Positions 33,629 to 41,053 of a DNA stretch of 64,000 nucleotides are shown piece after piece. The stretch is from assembly GCF_900217235.1 (NCBI RefSeq), contig NZ_LT907975.1, forward strand, positions 1,587,001 to 1,651,000. Reading direction: 5' to 3'. The notes under the pieces were generated by a model. That model searched no databases. It was given only the letters and a program-made list of their open reading frames with translations, and was not told the DNA's origin. The position numbers and the translations under genes are program-made. This DNA is from Pseudodesulfovibrio profundus. GTDB lineage: Bacteria; Desulfobacterota; Desulfovibrionia; Desulfovibrionales; Desulfovibrionaceae. Positions within the stretch are counted from its first letter, which is position 1, and each line of letters opens with the position of its first letter.

Positions 33629-33760
33629 TTAGAGGATCCGGGAATAGACACGCTCGTACACACCGCAGAGCTTCATGGCGGTTCGGTTATGCAGGCCGCA
33701 GCTTTTCAGGCGGCAGAAGACGTGCAGCGGATTCAGGTAGTGTCGTAATGTCTCTTTCAT
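33629..33760 (-). CDS. Small hypothetical protein upstream of tkt
   Basis: A 43-codon frame with a strong Shine-Dalgarno (GGGAGGACACC before ATG at 33760). The product is basic, begins MKETLRHYLNPLHVFCRLK, and ends VCGVYERVYSRIL-like with Leu, Arg and Cys rich content; no membrane segment or known domain. It ends 31 bp before tkt on the same strand, so it is probably co-transcribed. Function unknown. The excellent ribosome site and clean spacing are the main support. Confidence 0.55.
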   Translation of the reverse strand: MKETLRHYLNPLHVFCRLKSCGLHNRTAMKLCGVYERVYSRIL

Positions 33761-33797
33761 GGTGTCCTCCCGGCGAAACGGTTGATGCCAGGATTAG

Positions 33798-33813
33798 ATC
33801 AAAAGACGTGCCG
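33798..33813 (-). promoter_or_regulatory. Possible sigma-54-type promoter for the tkt side of the cassette
   Basis: Minus-strand CGGCACGTCTTTTGAT fits TGGCACG-N4-TTGCW with two mismatches, including the -12 C. Spacing of GG to the -12 G is right. A predicted start about 25 bp before the small ORF is plausible. CTGTGCCA (33900-33907) and TGGCACAG (33955-33962) form an inverted repeat upstream that could bind an activator. Confidence 0.35.
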
Positions 33814-33974
33814 ACGACTTCGCCTGAAAGATGGAAGAAGACAACCACATTTATTACAGATGGTTACTGCGAAACGAGAGAAAAGAGTTCTTCTCATGAC
33901 TGTGCCATTCCTGACCCAGCAATTCAGAGCATGTGCCGTGAGCTGGGCCGCAAGTGGCACAGCGTGAGGGAATG

Positions 33975-35192
33975 TTATTTGGCGAAGAAATTGATGTAGG
34001 CCAGGAAATCGTCCAGGTCTTCCGAGGGAAGCGCCGAGCCGAGCAGAACACCGGAAATCCAACCGGCATTGTGGGGACGTCGGGAAGCACTTCGAATGAG
34101 GCTCCCTATGGCTTTGGGGGTTCTCAACCCCATGAGGCGGCCGCCCATTTCAAGGGAAGGACCGATCTCCTGCCACAGGTTGTATGGATACTCGCGCAAG
34201 GCGGCTTCGTCCCAGACATCACCAGCGCACGCCTTGGCAAGCACCTGTCCGGCTATCCGGGCAGAGATAATGGCATTGGTTGTGCCGTCTGAACTGCAGG
34301 GATTGACCAGACCTGCTGCGTCACCGACGAGAAGGAAGCCGTCGCCATGAATTTCACGCATGGGATTACCCACCGGCAACACGCCCGTTTCGATCTCACC
34401 CATCTGCTCGGCAAAAGCGAAACGTTCCTTGAGTTCAGGAGATTCAAGTGCCCGTAAAAGGGCCTGCTTGGGCTTAATATTCCCTTGCTTGACCACGTCC
34501 ATGGGAAGGGCCAGGCCGACATTGGTCTGGCTCGTTTCAGTGGGATGGAACCAGACATAACCGGGCAGAACCTCTTCAGGGAAATGAATCTCGATGTTCC
34601 CCCGGATGCCTAGCACCTGACGATAATACCCACGGACAGCCAGAGCACGATACTCACTGTAGCGGGGCATCTTCATCTGCTTAGCTACGACTGAATCGCT
34701 GCCGTCAGCACCGACTATGACCTTTGCAGTCCAGGATACTTCGCGCCCGCCGCCACGTTCGCCCTTCACTCCACAGGCCTGTCCATTTTTAGTCTGGATC
34801 TCAGTCACCTGGCACCAATCGACAATCTCCACTTCCTCTTCAGCCGCAGCTTCCATCAAAAGAGCATCAAGAAGAATTCTGCGACAGATAATTCCGGCCT
34901 CGGGAGTATCTTTGTCGATCTTGAGTATCGGCACGGTCACAGAACTACCGTCGGCAGAGTGGTAGGCGATCTTTTGAACCGGGGTATGGGGGATTTCCAA
35001 TAGGCGTGGCAGAAGTCCCAAGACGTTGAACTCGGCAATCGCCAACGAAGAGAGCGCGTCTCCGCAGGGTTTTTCCCTTGGGAACTTTTTCTGGTCGAGC
35101 AAGAGGACATGCAAGCCCTGCCTGGCAGCATGGATTGCTGTACACGCCCCTGCGGGCCCTGCTCCAACTACTATGACATCATAATCTGGCAA
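33975..35192 (-). CDS. FAD-dependent oxidoreductase, geranylgeranyl-reductase family
   Basis: 405 residues. N-terminal dinucleotide-binding GAGPAGACTAIHAARQG, the family motif FPREKPCGDALS near residue 40, VIVGADGSDSVVAKQ, and FLLVGDAAGLVNPCSSDGT show a flavoprotein of the geranylgeranyl reductase/halogenase group. These reduce isoprenoid chains of lipids or quinones or act on other substrates; the target here is unknown. It is the most upstream gene of the minus-strand cassette. About 215 bp separate its stop from the small ORF. Confidence 0.82.
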   Translation of the reverse strand: MPDYDVIVVGAGPAGACTAIHAARQGLHVLLLDQKKFPREKPCGDALSSLAIAEFNVLGLLPRLLEIPHTPVQKIAYHSADGSSVTVPILKIDKDTPEAGIICRRILLDALLMEAAAEEEVEIVDWCQVTEIQTKNGQACGVKGERGGGREVSWTAKVIVGADGSDSVVAKQMKMPRYSEYRALAVRGYYRQVLGIRGNIEIHFPEEVLPGYVWFHPTETSQTNVGLALPMDVVKQGNIKPKQALLRALESPELKERFAFAEQMGEIETGVLPVGNPMREIHGDGFLLVGDAAGLVNPCSSDGTTNAIISARIAGQVLAKACAGDVWDEAALREYPYNLWQEIGPSLEMGGRLMGLRTPKAIGSLIRSASRRPHNAGWISGVLLGSALPSEDLDDFLAYINFFAK

Positions 35193-35309
35193 AAACCCAT
35201 CCCATAGTTATTCTGCTACCCTTTAAATATTTCACAACTCGCGGATCAAGGGAAGAGAAGAATGGCCACCAAGCTGGCAGCCCACTACCGAAACACCTAA
35301 AAAATCCAT

Positions 35310-35381
35310 GGGGCTGTACCAGATAACTCCTCTGGGTTATCAGTATGGCAATGCGAAAAAGTCGTCTGAACAAGGAAAAGC
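35310..35381 (+). mobile_element. Truncated and diverged IS1595-family left end
   Basis: Starts with the same GGGGCTGTACCAGATAACT terminal repeat as the two complete copies and follows them for about 72 bp with several substitutions, including the first codons of the transposase (MAMRKSRL). It then stops where the IS3-family element begins. The rest of the element is not found on the far side, so it was deleted. Divergence shows it is older than the intact copies. Confidence 0.8.
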
Positions 35382-35446
35382 GAAGTGGCCTCGGAAAACT
35401 GGACCACTCGATAAGGTGGACATAAACTGCCCGAAGGAGGCAATTC

Positions 35447-35731
35447 ATGTCCAAGACGAGAAAACGTTTCAGCGCGGAATTCAAAGCCCGAGTCGCCCTG
35501 GATGCCCTGTCCGGGGAACACACCCTGTCGGAACTCGCCAGCAAGTACGGCGTACACCCCAATCAGGTTTCCCAGTGGAAGAAGCAGGCCAAGGAAGGGA
35601 TCGTGGCGTCCTTTTCAGGCAAGGCCGTCGGCCGTCAGGATAACGGGGCCCAGATCAAGGAGCTTCACGCCAAGATTGGCCAGCTCACGGTGGAGAAGGA
35701 TTTTTTGCAACAAGCCTTCGCCAAAATTTGA
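35447..35731 (+). CDS. IS3-family transposase OrfA (outer element)
   Basis: 94-residue HTH protein (KRFSAEFKARVALDALSGEH, then LASKYGVHPNQVSQWKKQA and a C-terminal leucine zipper with QIKELHAKIGQLTVEKDFL). It normally works as part of an OrfAB fusion. A good GAAGGAGG Shine-Dalgarno precedes it. Its TGA stop overlaps the TTG that opens orfB. Confidence 0.9.
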   Translation: MSKTRKRFSAEFKARVALDALSGEHTLSELASKYGVHPNQVSQWKKQAKEGIVASFSGKAVGRQDNGAQIKELHAKIGQLTVEKDFLQQAFAKI

Positions 35732-36516
35732 GCTGTGAGCGAAGGCGAGAGGTGGTCGACAAGACTCACCCCGAGCTCAGTATCCGGCGGCAATGCCGAA
35801 TTCTCAAGCTGTACCGATCGACGTACTACTACGAACCGATCGGCGAATCTCCGGCCAACCTGGCCCTTATGCGCCGAATCGATGAGTTGTTTATGGAGCT
35901 GCCGTTTTTCGGTTCCAGACAGATGCGTAATACCCTACGAGACGAAGGGCAAAGGGTCGGTCGTGAACGGGTACGACGTCTGATGCGTAAAATGGGCCTG
36001 ATGGCGATTTACCAAAAGCCAAAGACAAGCCATCCGCATCCGCAACATAAGACGTATCCGTATTTGCTGCGGCACAAGGCGATTACGAAGCCCAATCAGG
36101 TTTGGTGTGCCGACATCACGTATATCCCCATGACACGCGGCTTCTTATACCTTGTGGCGGTCATGGACTGGCACAGTCGGGCCGTCCTGTCGTGGAGGCT
36201 CTCAAACACGATGGATGCTGATTTCTGCGTGTCTGCCTTGGAAGAAGCCCTGAATCGTTATGGGGTGCCGGAAATCTTCAACACCGACCAGGGATCACAG
36301 TTCACCAGCTACGAGTTCACACGGACGCTCAGAGAGGCTGGAATTCGTATCTCCATGGACGGTCGAGGCCGATGGATGGATAATGTGATGATCGAGCGTC
36401 TGTGGCGTTCGTTGAAATATGAATGTGCTTACCTGCGTGAGATGGTGTAAAGTCCCCGTAAAGTAGGTCCATTGCCAAGTAGAGACTTCTGGCCCAAAAT
36501 GGGACAGGAGTTTTGC

Positions 36517-36783
36517 ATGCGTAAATCGAAGTTCAGCGAGTACCAGATCGTCAAGATCCTGAAGGCAGTGGAAGGCGGACGAACTGTCGTCGATGTCTGC
36601 CGCGAGCACGGCGTGAGCAGCGCCACGTACTACAAGTGGAAGTCAAAGTATGGCGGCATGGAGGCATCCGATATCCAACGGATGAAGGATCTCGAAACGG
36701 AGAACCGTAAGCTCAAGCAGATGTTCGCCGACCTCAGCCTGGAAAACATGGCGCTCAAGGATGTGATCGAAAAAAAACTCTGA
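36517..36783 (+). CDS. IS3-family transposase OrfA (inner element)
   Basis: 88-residue helix-turn-helix protein (MRKSKFSEYQIVKILKAVEG, VCREHGVSSATYYKWKSKYG) ending in a leucine-zipper segment and DVIEKKL. The start follows GGAG. A run of eight A residues just before its stop is a likely -1 frameshift site fusing it to OrfB. Confidence 0.92.
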   Translation: MRKSKFSEYQIVKILKAVEGGRTVVDVCREHGVSSATYYKWKSKYGGMEASDIQRMKDLETENRKLKQMFADLSLENMALKDVIEKKL

Positions 36784-36809
36784 GGCCAGTTCAACGCAAG
36801 GAATTTGTC

Positions 36810-37658
36810 ATGCACATGGTCAACGCGTTTGAGTTGAGCTTGCGCAAGGCATGCGCGGCCATGGGCATCAGTAGGAGCTACTACGCCTACAAGCCGCATC
36901 CGCGGGACGACAGCGATGTCATCGCAGCCTTGACTGAACTGGCCGAGAAAAAGCCTACATGGGGCTTCAGTAAGCTTTTCAACGTCCTTCGACAGCAGGA
37001 CAAGCCCTGGAACCACAAGAAGGTCTGGAGGGTTTACTGCCTCTTGAAAATGAACCTGAAGCGCAAGGCCAAGAAGCGGCTTCCGCAAGCCTCTCGGACG
37101 GCAGTGGCCCAACCGCTTGCGCCAAACTATTGCTGGTCGATAGATTTCATGCGGGACACGCTTTACAGCGGTCGCGTCTTCAGGACTTTCAACGCTGTAG
37201 ATGATTACAACCGTGAGGCCTTGGCCGTGGAGATCGATACCAATATGCCAGCAGGACGAGTGGTAAGGGTGCTGGATCGGGTAGCCGAAGAGCGTGGCGG
37301 CTATCCCGAGAGGTTGCGAATGGACAATGGTCCAGAGTTCTCGGGGACTGTCATGGCGGCCTGGGCCGAATCGCATGGCGTGAATCTGGAGTTCATTCAG
37401 CCTGGCAAACCCACCCAGAACTCATACATCGAGCGGTTCAACCGAACCTACAGAGAAGAAGTGCTTGATTTGTACGTGTTCAACAGCCTGAGCGAAGTTC
37501 GGGCCATTACGGAGGACTTTATCCGTGAGTACAACGAGGAACGTCCTCATGAATCCCTGGGGAATATGTCGCCGATAAATTTTGCTGCCCAAAGGGCAGG
37601 GGGTACCCCCTACCCTCTGGGCAACCCCCCGAAAACTGCCGGGAGTCTCTACCGTTAA
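36810..37658 (+). CDS. IS3-family transposase OrfB (inner element)
   Basis: 282 residues, with the DDE motif in CWSIDFMRDTL, RMDNGPEFSG and SYIERFNRTYREEVL. It is in the -1 frame relative to orfA. The shifted reading gives KKTLRPVQRKEFVM across the junction, so the active product is probably an OrfAB fusion. Confidence 0.92.
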   Translation: MHMVNAFELSLRKACAAMGISRSYYAYKPHPRDDSDVIAALTELAEKKPTWGFSKLFNVLRQQDKPWNHKKVWRVYCLLKMNLKRKAKKRLPQASRTAVAQPLAPNYCWSIDFMRDTLYSGRVFRTFNAVDDYNREALAVEIDTNMPAGRVVRVLDRVAEERGGYPERLRMDNGPEFSGTVMAAWAESHGVNLEFIQPGKPTQNSYIERFNRTYREEVLDLYVFNSLSEVRAITEDFIREYNEERPHESLGNMSPINFAAQRAGGTPYPLGNPPKTAGSLYR

Positions 37659-37912
37659 CTGGCCCTATGAAAGGGGACTTTACAATGGGAACCGGAAGCG
37701 AACTGCGGCAAGCCTTGGCTTGGTGGTTCGATTTCTACAACAATCGACGTCCGCATTTTGCTTTTGACGGCAAGAAGCCGATGGAGATATATCAGAACCG
37801 TTCCAGGCCAGAGGGGGTACCCCCTCTGGCCTGGAACGAAAGAGCGGCGTAGCTCGTAAACGTGTCCACCTTAAAATCGTCGCTCAGTGGTCCGAAGAAC
37901 CGAGGCCACTTC

Positions 37913-38443
37913 TTTGGACTAATAGTCAACTTAAATTCCTTCGGGGAATGATTTTTTCTCTACCACCTGGTTAGTATGTGAATAAACCCTATGTCATGAT
38001 TATCCCTTGAACCAGATTCGAGCATCCTGTCGCCGTCATCTAATCCGCGTCCAGCGTAAATCAAGACTCAATGACAAGGCCGAATGCTTGCCATTCGCCC
38101 GTAGGGATCGCCTTGCCATTGAGTCTGTTTGCGCTACGCTGATAACAAAAGGCGGGAAAGATCATTTAATTGGCGGTGAGCCCTTGATCTTCAGAAAAGA
38201 TGATCATATTCACTAAGTAAGGACTCATGTCTAACCTTTAAACTCGGAAAGGAGGATTCTCACCGCAAGTGCTCATAAGTTCTGGACGACAGTCAGAACT
38301 GATGAGCACGAAATCCGGCGCTAATGCGCCGAAACATCTAACACTTCAGTGCCTTTTCATTCCAAACGGCAGACTTTCACATCCAAACGCAAGCTGAAAC
38401 GCAGCACCCGCCATCGGACAAACGGTAGATACCTATAAATCTA
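37913..38443. other. Non-coding interval rich in long imperfect palindromes
   Basis: No convincing gene. At 38064-38126 AGACTCAATG and CATTGAGTCT form a ten-base outer stem around CAAGGC/GCCTTG and GAATG/CATTC, with a further AGCGTA/TACGCT pair at 38053-38058 and 38135-38140. At 38269-38309 GTGCTCAT-A-AGTTCTG pairs with CAGAACT-G-ATGAGCAC (15 bp, one mismatch), followed by GGCGC-TAAT-GCGCC (38317-38330). It could hold a small RNA, recombination sites or the ends of a decayed element. No reverse transcriptase or integron core gene accompanies it. Confidence 0.5.
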
Positions 38444-39152
38444 GGGGCTGTACCAGATAACTAGCCCATATGTCTTCTAACCCACTGTTTCAGTTGTTTA
38501 AACTGGCTTCGCGGATTGCTGTTATTAAAACGCCACTCGCATTCCTTTAAAAACAGAGAAAAATGCTTGGTTGGAATGCCGTTGAATTTCCTCATATGGC
38601 GTTTGGCCTGGTTCCAAAAATTCTCGATTCCATTGATGTGGTTGTGGCTATCTGCAAACAGCTTCGAGTGGTTGATTCGGAAGTGTTTGAACGCTGACAC
38701 ATCAAGGACATTGTAGCCATACCAGCAGTCCGAGTAAACCACACTGTCTGGCTGGATTCTTTCCTGAATAATGGGAAGCAAGGTTTTACCTTTCGCATCA
38801 GGAATCACCTGTGTATAGACCTTCCCGCCCCTTTTAAGGATTCCAAAAACAGGAACCTTACCAGCCGCCCCACGTCCTCTTTTGCCCTTTCGCTTGCCAC
38901 CGAAGTAGCTCTCATCGACCTCAAATTCGCCAAAATCCATCCCTTCACAGGACTCTTCTACCGCTATGATTTCCCGGAGCCGGTGAAAGTAATAGGCGGC
39001 TGTTTTGACGTTCACACCAACCAGATCGGCAGCGCAACGAGCTGTCGTGCCAGCCACAAAATGTTCGATTAAACGAAGCTGCTTGTCCTTGCTCAAACGA
39101 CTTTTTCGCATTGCCATACCGATAACCCAAAGGAGTTATCTGGTACAGCCCC
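38444..39152 (-). mobile_element. IS1595-family insertion sequence, right copy
   Basis: 709 bp, same perfect terminal repeats as the left copy but in the opposite orientation. Flanked on both sides by TAAATCTA (38436-38443 and 39153-39160), a perfect 8-bp target duplication, so this copy arrived by simple transposition into the non-coding interval. Confidence 0.95.
38461..39117 (-). CDS. IS1595-family (ISXO2-like) transposase
   Basis: 218 residues, identical in protein sequence to the left copy. The same DESYFGG, YSDCWYGYN and ENFWNQAKRH catalytic segments are visible, and the frame is intact. The two copies lie inverted about 20 kb apart around the carbon-fixation genes. Confidence 0.93.
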   Translation of the reverse strand: MAMRKSRLSKDKQLRLIEHFVAGTTARCAADLVGVNVKTAAYYFHRLREIIAVEESCEGMDFGEFEVDESYFGGKRKGKRGRGAAGKVPVFGILKRGGKVYTQVIPDAKGKTLLPIIQERIQPDSVVYSDCWYGYNVLDVSAFKHFRINHSKLFADSHNHINGIENFWNQAKRHMRKFNGIPTKHFSLFLKECEWRFNNSNPRSQFKQLKQWVRRHMG

Positions 39153-39302
39153 TAAATCTATCTTTGCCCAAATTCCCCCATGGTCACCAATCTATGCGCA
39201 GGACGAACGAGCCTGTGCGGTGACACCCCTTATTAAATGGATTCTTGAATTTCTCATTCAGTGGGAAACGGACATTGATTTGTTCCGCTATCGGTTGTTG
39301 TG

Positions 39303-39362
39303 TGGCGCATCTTCGCGCCATAGGCAGGTTGTTTCCCCGATAACGGGAAAGGTCCAACCTGC
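39303..39362 (+). promoter_or_regulatory. Structured leader before the integrase-domain gene
   Basis: TGGCGC-ATCTTC-GCGCCA (39303-39320) is followed by GCAGGTTG (39324-39331)/CAACCTGC (39355-39362) enclosing TTTCCC/GGGAAA. Both hairpins lie within 105 bp of the start codon. They may act as a transcript regulator or a recombinase binding site. Confidence 0.4.
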
Positions 39363-39407
39363 TTTGTCCCGGGGCATTGTCCCGAACTATTATTGAAGGA
39401 GAAATCC

Positions 39408-40367
39408 ATGGCAAAATCCATCAGTCTAGCACTGGGCGCGAACAGGGCAACCCTGTCCGGTCCGCGCTCAAAACAATATCGCATCAGACAAAATGCAAAA
39501 GTCTTTGCGAAAAGGTTAAAAGAAGCAGGATATGGGGTCCGTAAATGGTCTAAGATATCCAACAAACATTTTTCGGCAGTGGCTGACAAAATGAAAGAAA
39601 ATGGCACGGGTGACGGGCGTATAGCAGAAGTATTCTCTGCAGCCCGTCACCTGTGCGAAACATATGGCAATACAGGTATTAGCCCGACTAATGATGTCTT
39701 CGACGTCAGGCGCGGAAGCATTGCCAACGCTAATAGTAAAGCGGTTGCCCCCGTCTTTGTGCAGGGGGCAATCGACAAGCTGGCAAACGAGGTCAAGTAT
39801 GAATACGGGCCACGAGCCGCTGCACAGATAAGATTACAGTATGAACTCGGATTACGCCGAGAAGAAGCAGCCAAAGTTGATCTGATCAGCGATTGGGACC
39901 GAGAAAGCCGTAGTCTTCATGTCCAGTATGGGACGAAAGGCGGCAGACCAAGAACACTTTACAACCTGTCATGGCAGCAGCAAGAAGCATTGGAAAAAGC
40001 ACTGCCATATGTCAGTCAATCTGACAGGCCCGGAATACACAATCTCATGCCAAGCGGCATGGGCGACAAGTGGCAAGAAAAGCTATCCCACGCTGCCCGA
40101 TTATGTGGCTTTACAAAGAAAGAAAGCGGTTGGACGCTCCACAGTAATCGGCACGAAAGGTTCCATCGTATGTACGTCGATCACACTGGATTTCAGCCGC
40201 CCAATCAACACGAGTCTGTGGAAGGCTTTCAACAGGCCGCTCAAAATGCGGCAGGGGGTGAATGGTCTCGGCTGGATGCTGAGGCCCGCGATGATATTGA
40301 AGTCACTGCCGGTCATTCTTCCGGTCGCCGGGATGTGTCTGACGCTTATCTTGGTTGTAGTCATTAA
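39408..40367 (+). CDS. Integrase-domain protein (tyrosine recombinase-like)
   Basis: 319 residues from ATG 39408, after GAAGGAG. An N-terminal SAM-like helical part (about 1-110) is followed by a recombinase core: YELGLRREEAAKV holds the first catalytic Arg, LHSNRHERF the His-x-x-Arg, and AGHSSGRRDVSDAYLG the second His and the Tyr. This matches the Integrase_1 type found in proteobacterial prophages and integrative elements, distinct from the integrase at 40875. It ends in a strong terminator. Confidence 0.75.
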   Translation: MAKSISLALGANRATLSGPRSKQYRIRQNAKVFAKRLKEAGYGVRKWSKISNKHFSAVADKMKENGTGDGRIAEVFSAARHLCETYGNTGISPTNDVFDVRRGSIANANSKAVAPVFVQGAIDKLANEVKYEYGPRAAAQIRLQYELGLRREEAAKVDLISDWDRESRSLHVQYGTKGGRPRTLYNLSWQQQEALEKALPYVSQSDRPGIHNLMPSGMGDKWQEKLSHAARLCGFTKKESGWTLHSNRHERFHRMYVDHTGFQPPNQHESVEGFQQAAQNAAGGEWSRLDAEARDDIEVTAGHSSGRRDVSDAYLGCSH

Positions 40368-40370
40368 TCA

Positions 40371-40398
40371 AAGCCCCGCTTTTTTGTGCGGGGTTTTC
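40371..40398 (+). terminator. Intrinsic terminator after the integrase-domain gene
   Basis: CCCCGC (40374-40379) and GCGGGG (40388-40393) with an eight-base T-rich loop and a following TTTTC. It starts a few bases past the stop. The next 300 bp hold no gene; CCTGTTTG (40456-40463)/CAAACAGG (40479-40486) is the only notable inverted repeat. Confidence 0.85.
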
Positions 40399-40717
40399 TG
40401 TTGGGATAGGTTGAAGAGGGAGGTCGACGAGTCAATCTGCTCTTCAACCGTCGTACCTGTTTGTAGTCCGTAGGCCGACAAACAGGCATGACTTTGCTTC
40501 CGAGGAGTGGGTGCCTCTGATTCTTTTTTGGTATTGATTTTTTCCAAAAACCCACCTTTTCGTAGTTTTTTTTGCTTTTTATCGCCCAAATACAAAATAC
40601 CCGTTGTCCCAACCTTGCAATTTAACCTCTCGCTGTGCTTAAACTGAAGGGTTGGCAGATGAGTTGGGTTAATTTCAAATTTTCCCGACACTAAGAAAAC
40701 AATGGTTGGGAAGATCG

Positions 40718-41053
40718 ATGACCTTTGACACTGAATCACATCCGCGCGTATTATCCGCAAAGGATGTCGCCGAATACTTGGGCAAAAGCGTAGACTGGGT
40801 CTACGACCATGCCGAAGCAATCGGTGGTGTCAAACGCGGTGGGTCGTGGTTCTTCCCGAACGAGGAAGATATCTATGACCGTTTATTCAAAAGCCGGAAA
40901 AGGGTACCGGTACGACTTCATGGTAAAAGGCAAGCGCCACACCAAGGCGTGGTTCAAGACAAAACGGGCCGCAAAAGCGGCAGAAGCCGAAAAAAGGAAG
41001 GAAGTAAAAGCACAACTGGCGATGGAAGCCCAGGGCGACATGGCCTTGCTTGA
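40718..41053 (+). CDS. Small MerR/excisionase-type helix-turn-helix protein
   Basis: 111 codons from ATG 40718 (a TTG at 40706 is possible). Residues 8-60 show the HTH_17 pattern: VLSAKDVAEYLGKSVDWVY, then GGVKRGGSWFFPNEEDI, like excisionases that bend DNA at attachment sites. The rest of the frame is basic and low in structure and overlaps the integrase gene in another frame, so translation may end functionally in the first half. Position just before an integrase supports an excisionase or regulator role. Confidence 0.6.
   Translation: MTFDTESHPRVLSAKDVAEYLGKSVDWVYDHAEAIGGVKRGGSWFFPNEEDIYDRLFKSRKRVPVRLHGKRQAPHQGVVQDKTGRKSGRSRKKEGSKSTTGDGSPGRHGLA

Larger units (their letters stand above)
36446..37684 (+). 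mobile_element. IS3-family (IS407-group-like) insertion sequence nested in the outer element
   Basis: 1239 bp with inverted ends starting TGTAAAGTCCCC. Both sides carry ATGG (36442-36445 and 37685-37688), a 4-bp target duplication as expected for the IS407 group. The intact duplication shows that this was a simple and relatively late insertion. Confidence 0.92.
35728..37852 (+). pseudogene. IS3-family transposase OrfB (outer element), split by inner IS
   Basis: The first part (35728-36445) carries the DDE integrase core: WCADITYIPM, FNTDQGSQFTS and ERLWRSLKYE. It is interrupted by the inner element, and the C-terminus resumes at 37685 as GTGSELRQALAWWFDFYNNR and RPHFAFDGKKPMEIY. Removing the inner IS and one copy of the ATGG duplication restores the frame exactly. 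The gene is inactive in its present form. Confidence 0.88.
35382..37912 (+). mobile_element. IS3-family insertion sequence (outer), carrying a nested IS3 element
   Basis: Inverted ends GAAGTGGCCTCGG (35382-35394) and its complement (37900-37912), plus a shared GGACCACT block, define the element. Removing the nested insertion leaves about 1.29 kb with orfA and orfB. Flanking bases do not give a clear target duplication. It cuts the IS1595 remnant on its left. Confidence 0.88.

Noticed and set aside
38299-38313. CTGATGAG...CGAAA string resembling a hammerhead ribozyme core
   Set aside because: Only a one-pair stem II is possible and most of the bases belong to the 15-bp hairpin at 38269-38309; no matching stem III with a cleavage triplet was seen.
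38053-38443. Retron or integron attC array
   Set aside because: No reverse transcriptase or IntI-type integrase with its patch is nearby, and the ends do not show the GTTRRRY core.
18144-39152. Composite transposon carrying the Calvin genes between inverted IS1595 copies
   Set aside because: The right copy has its own perfect 8-bp duplication, so it inserted alone; in a composite unit the duplication would flank the whole segment.
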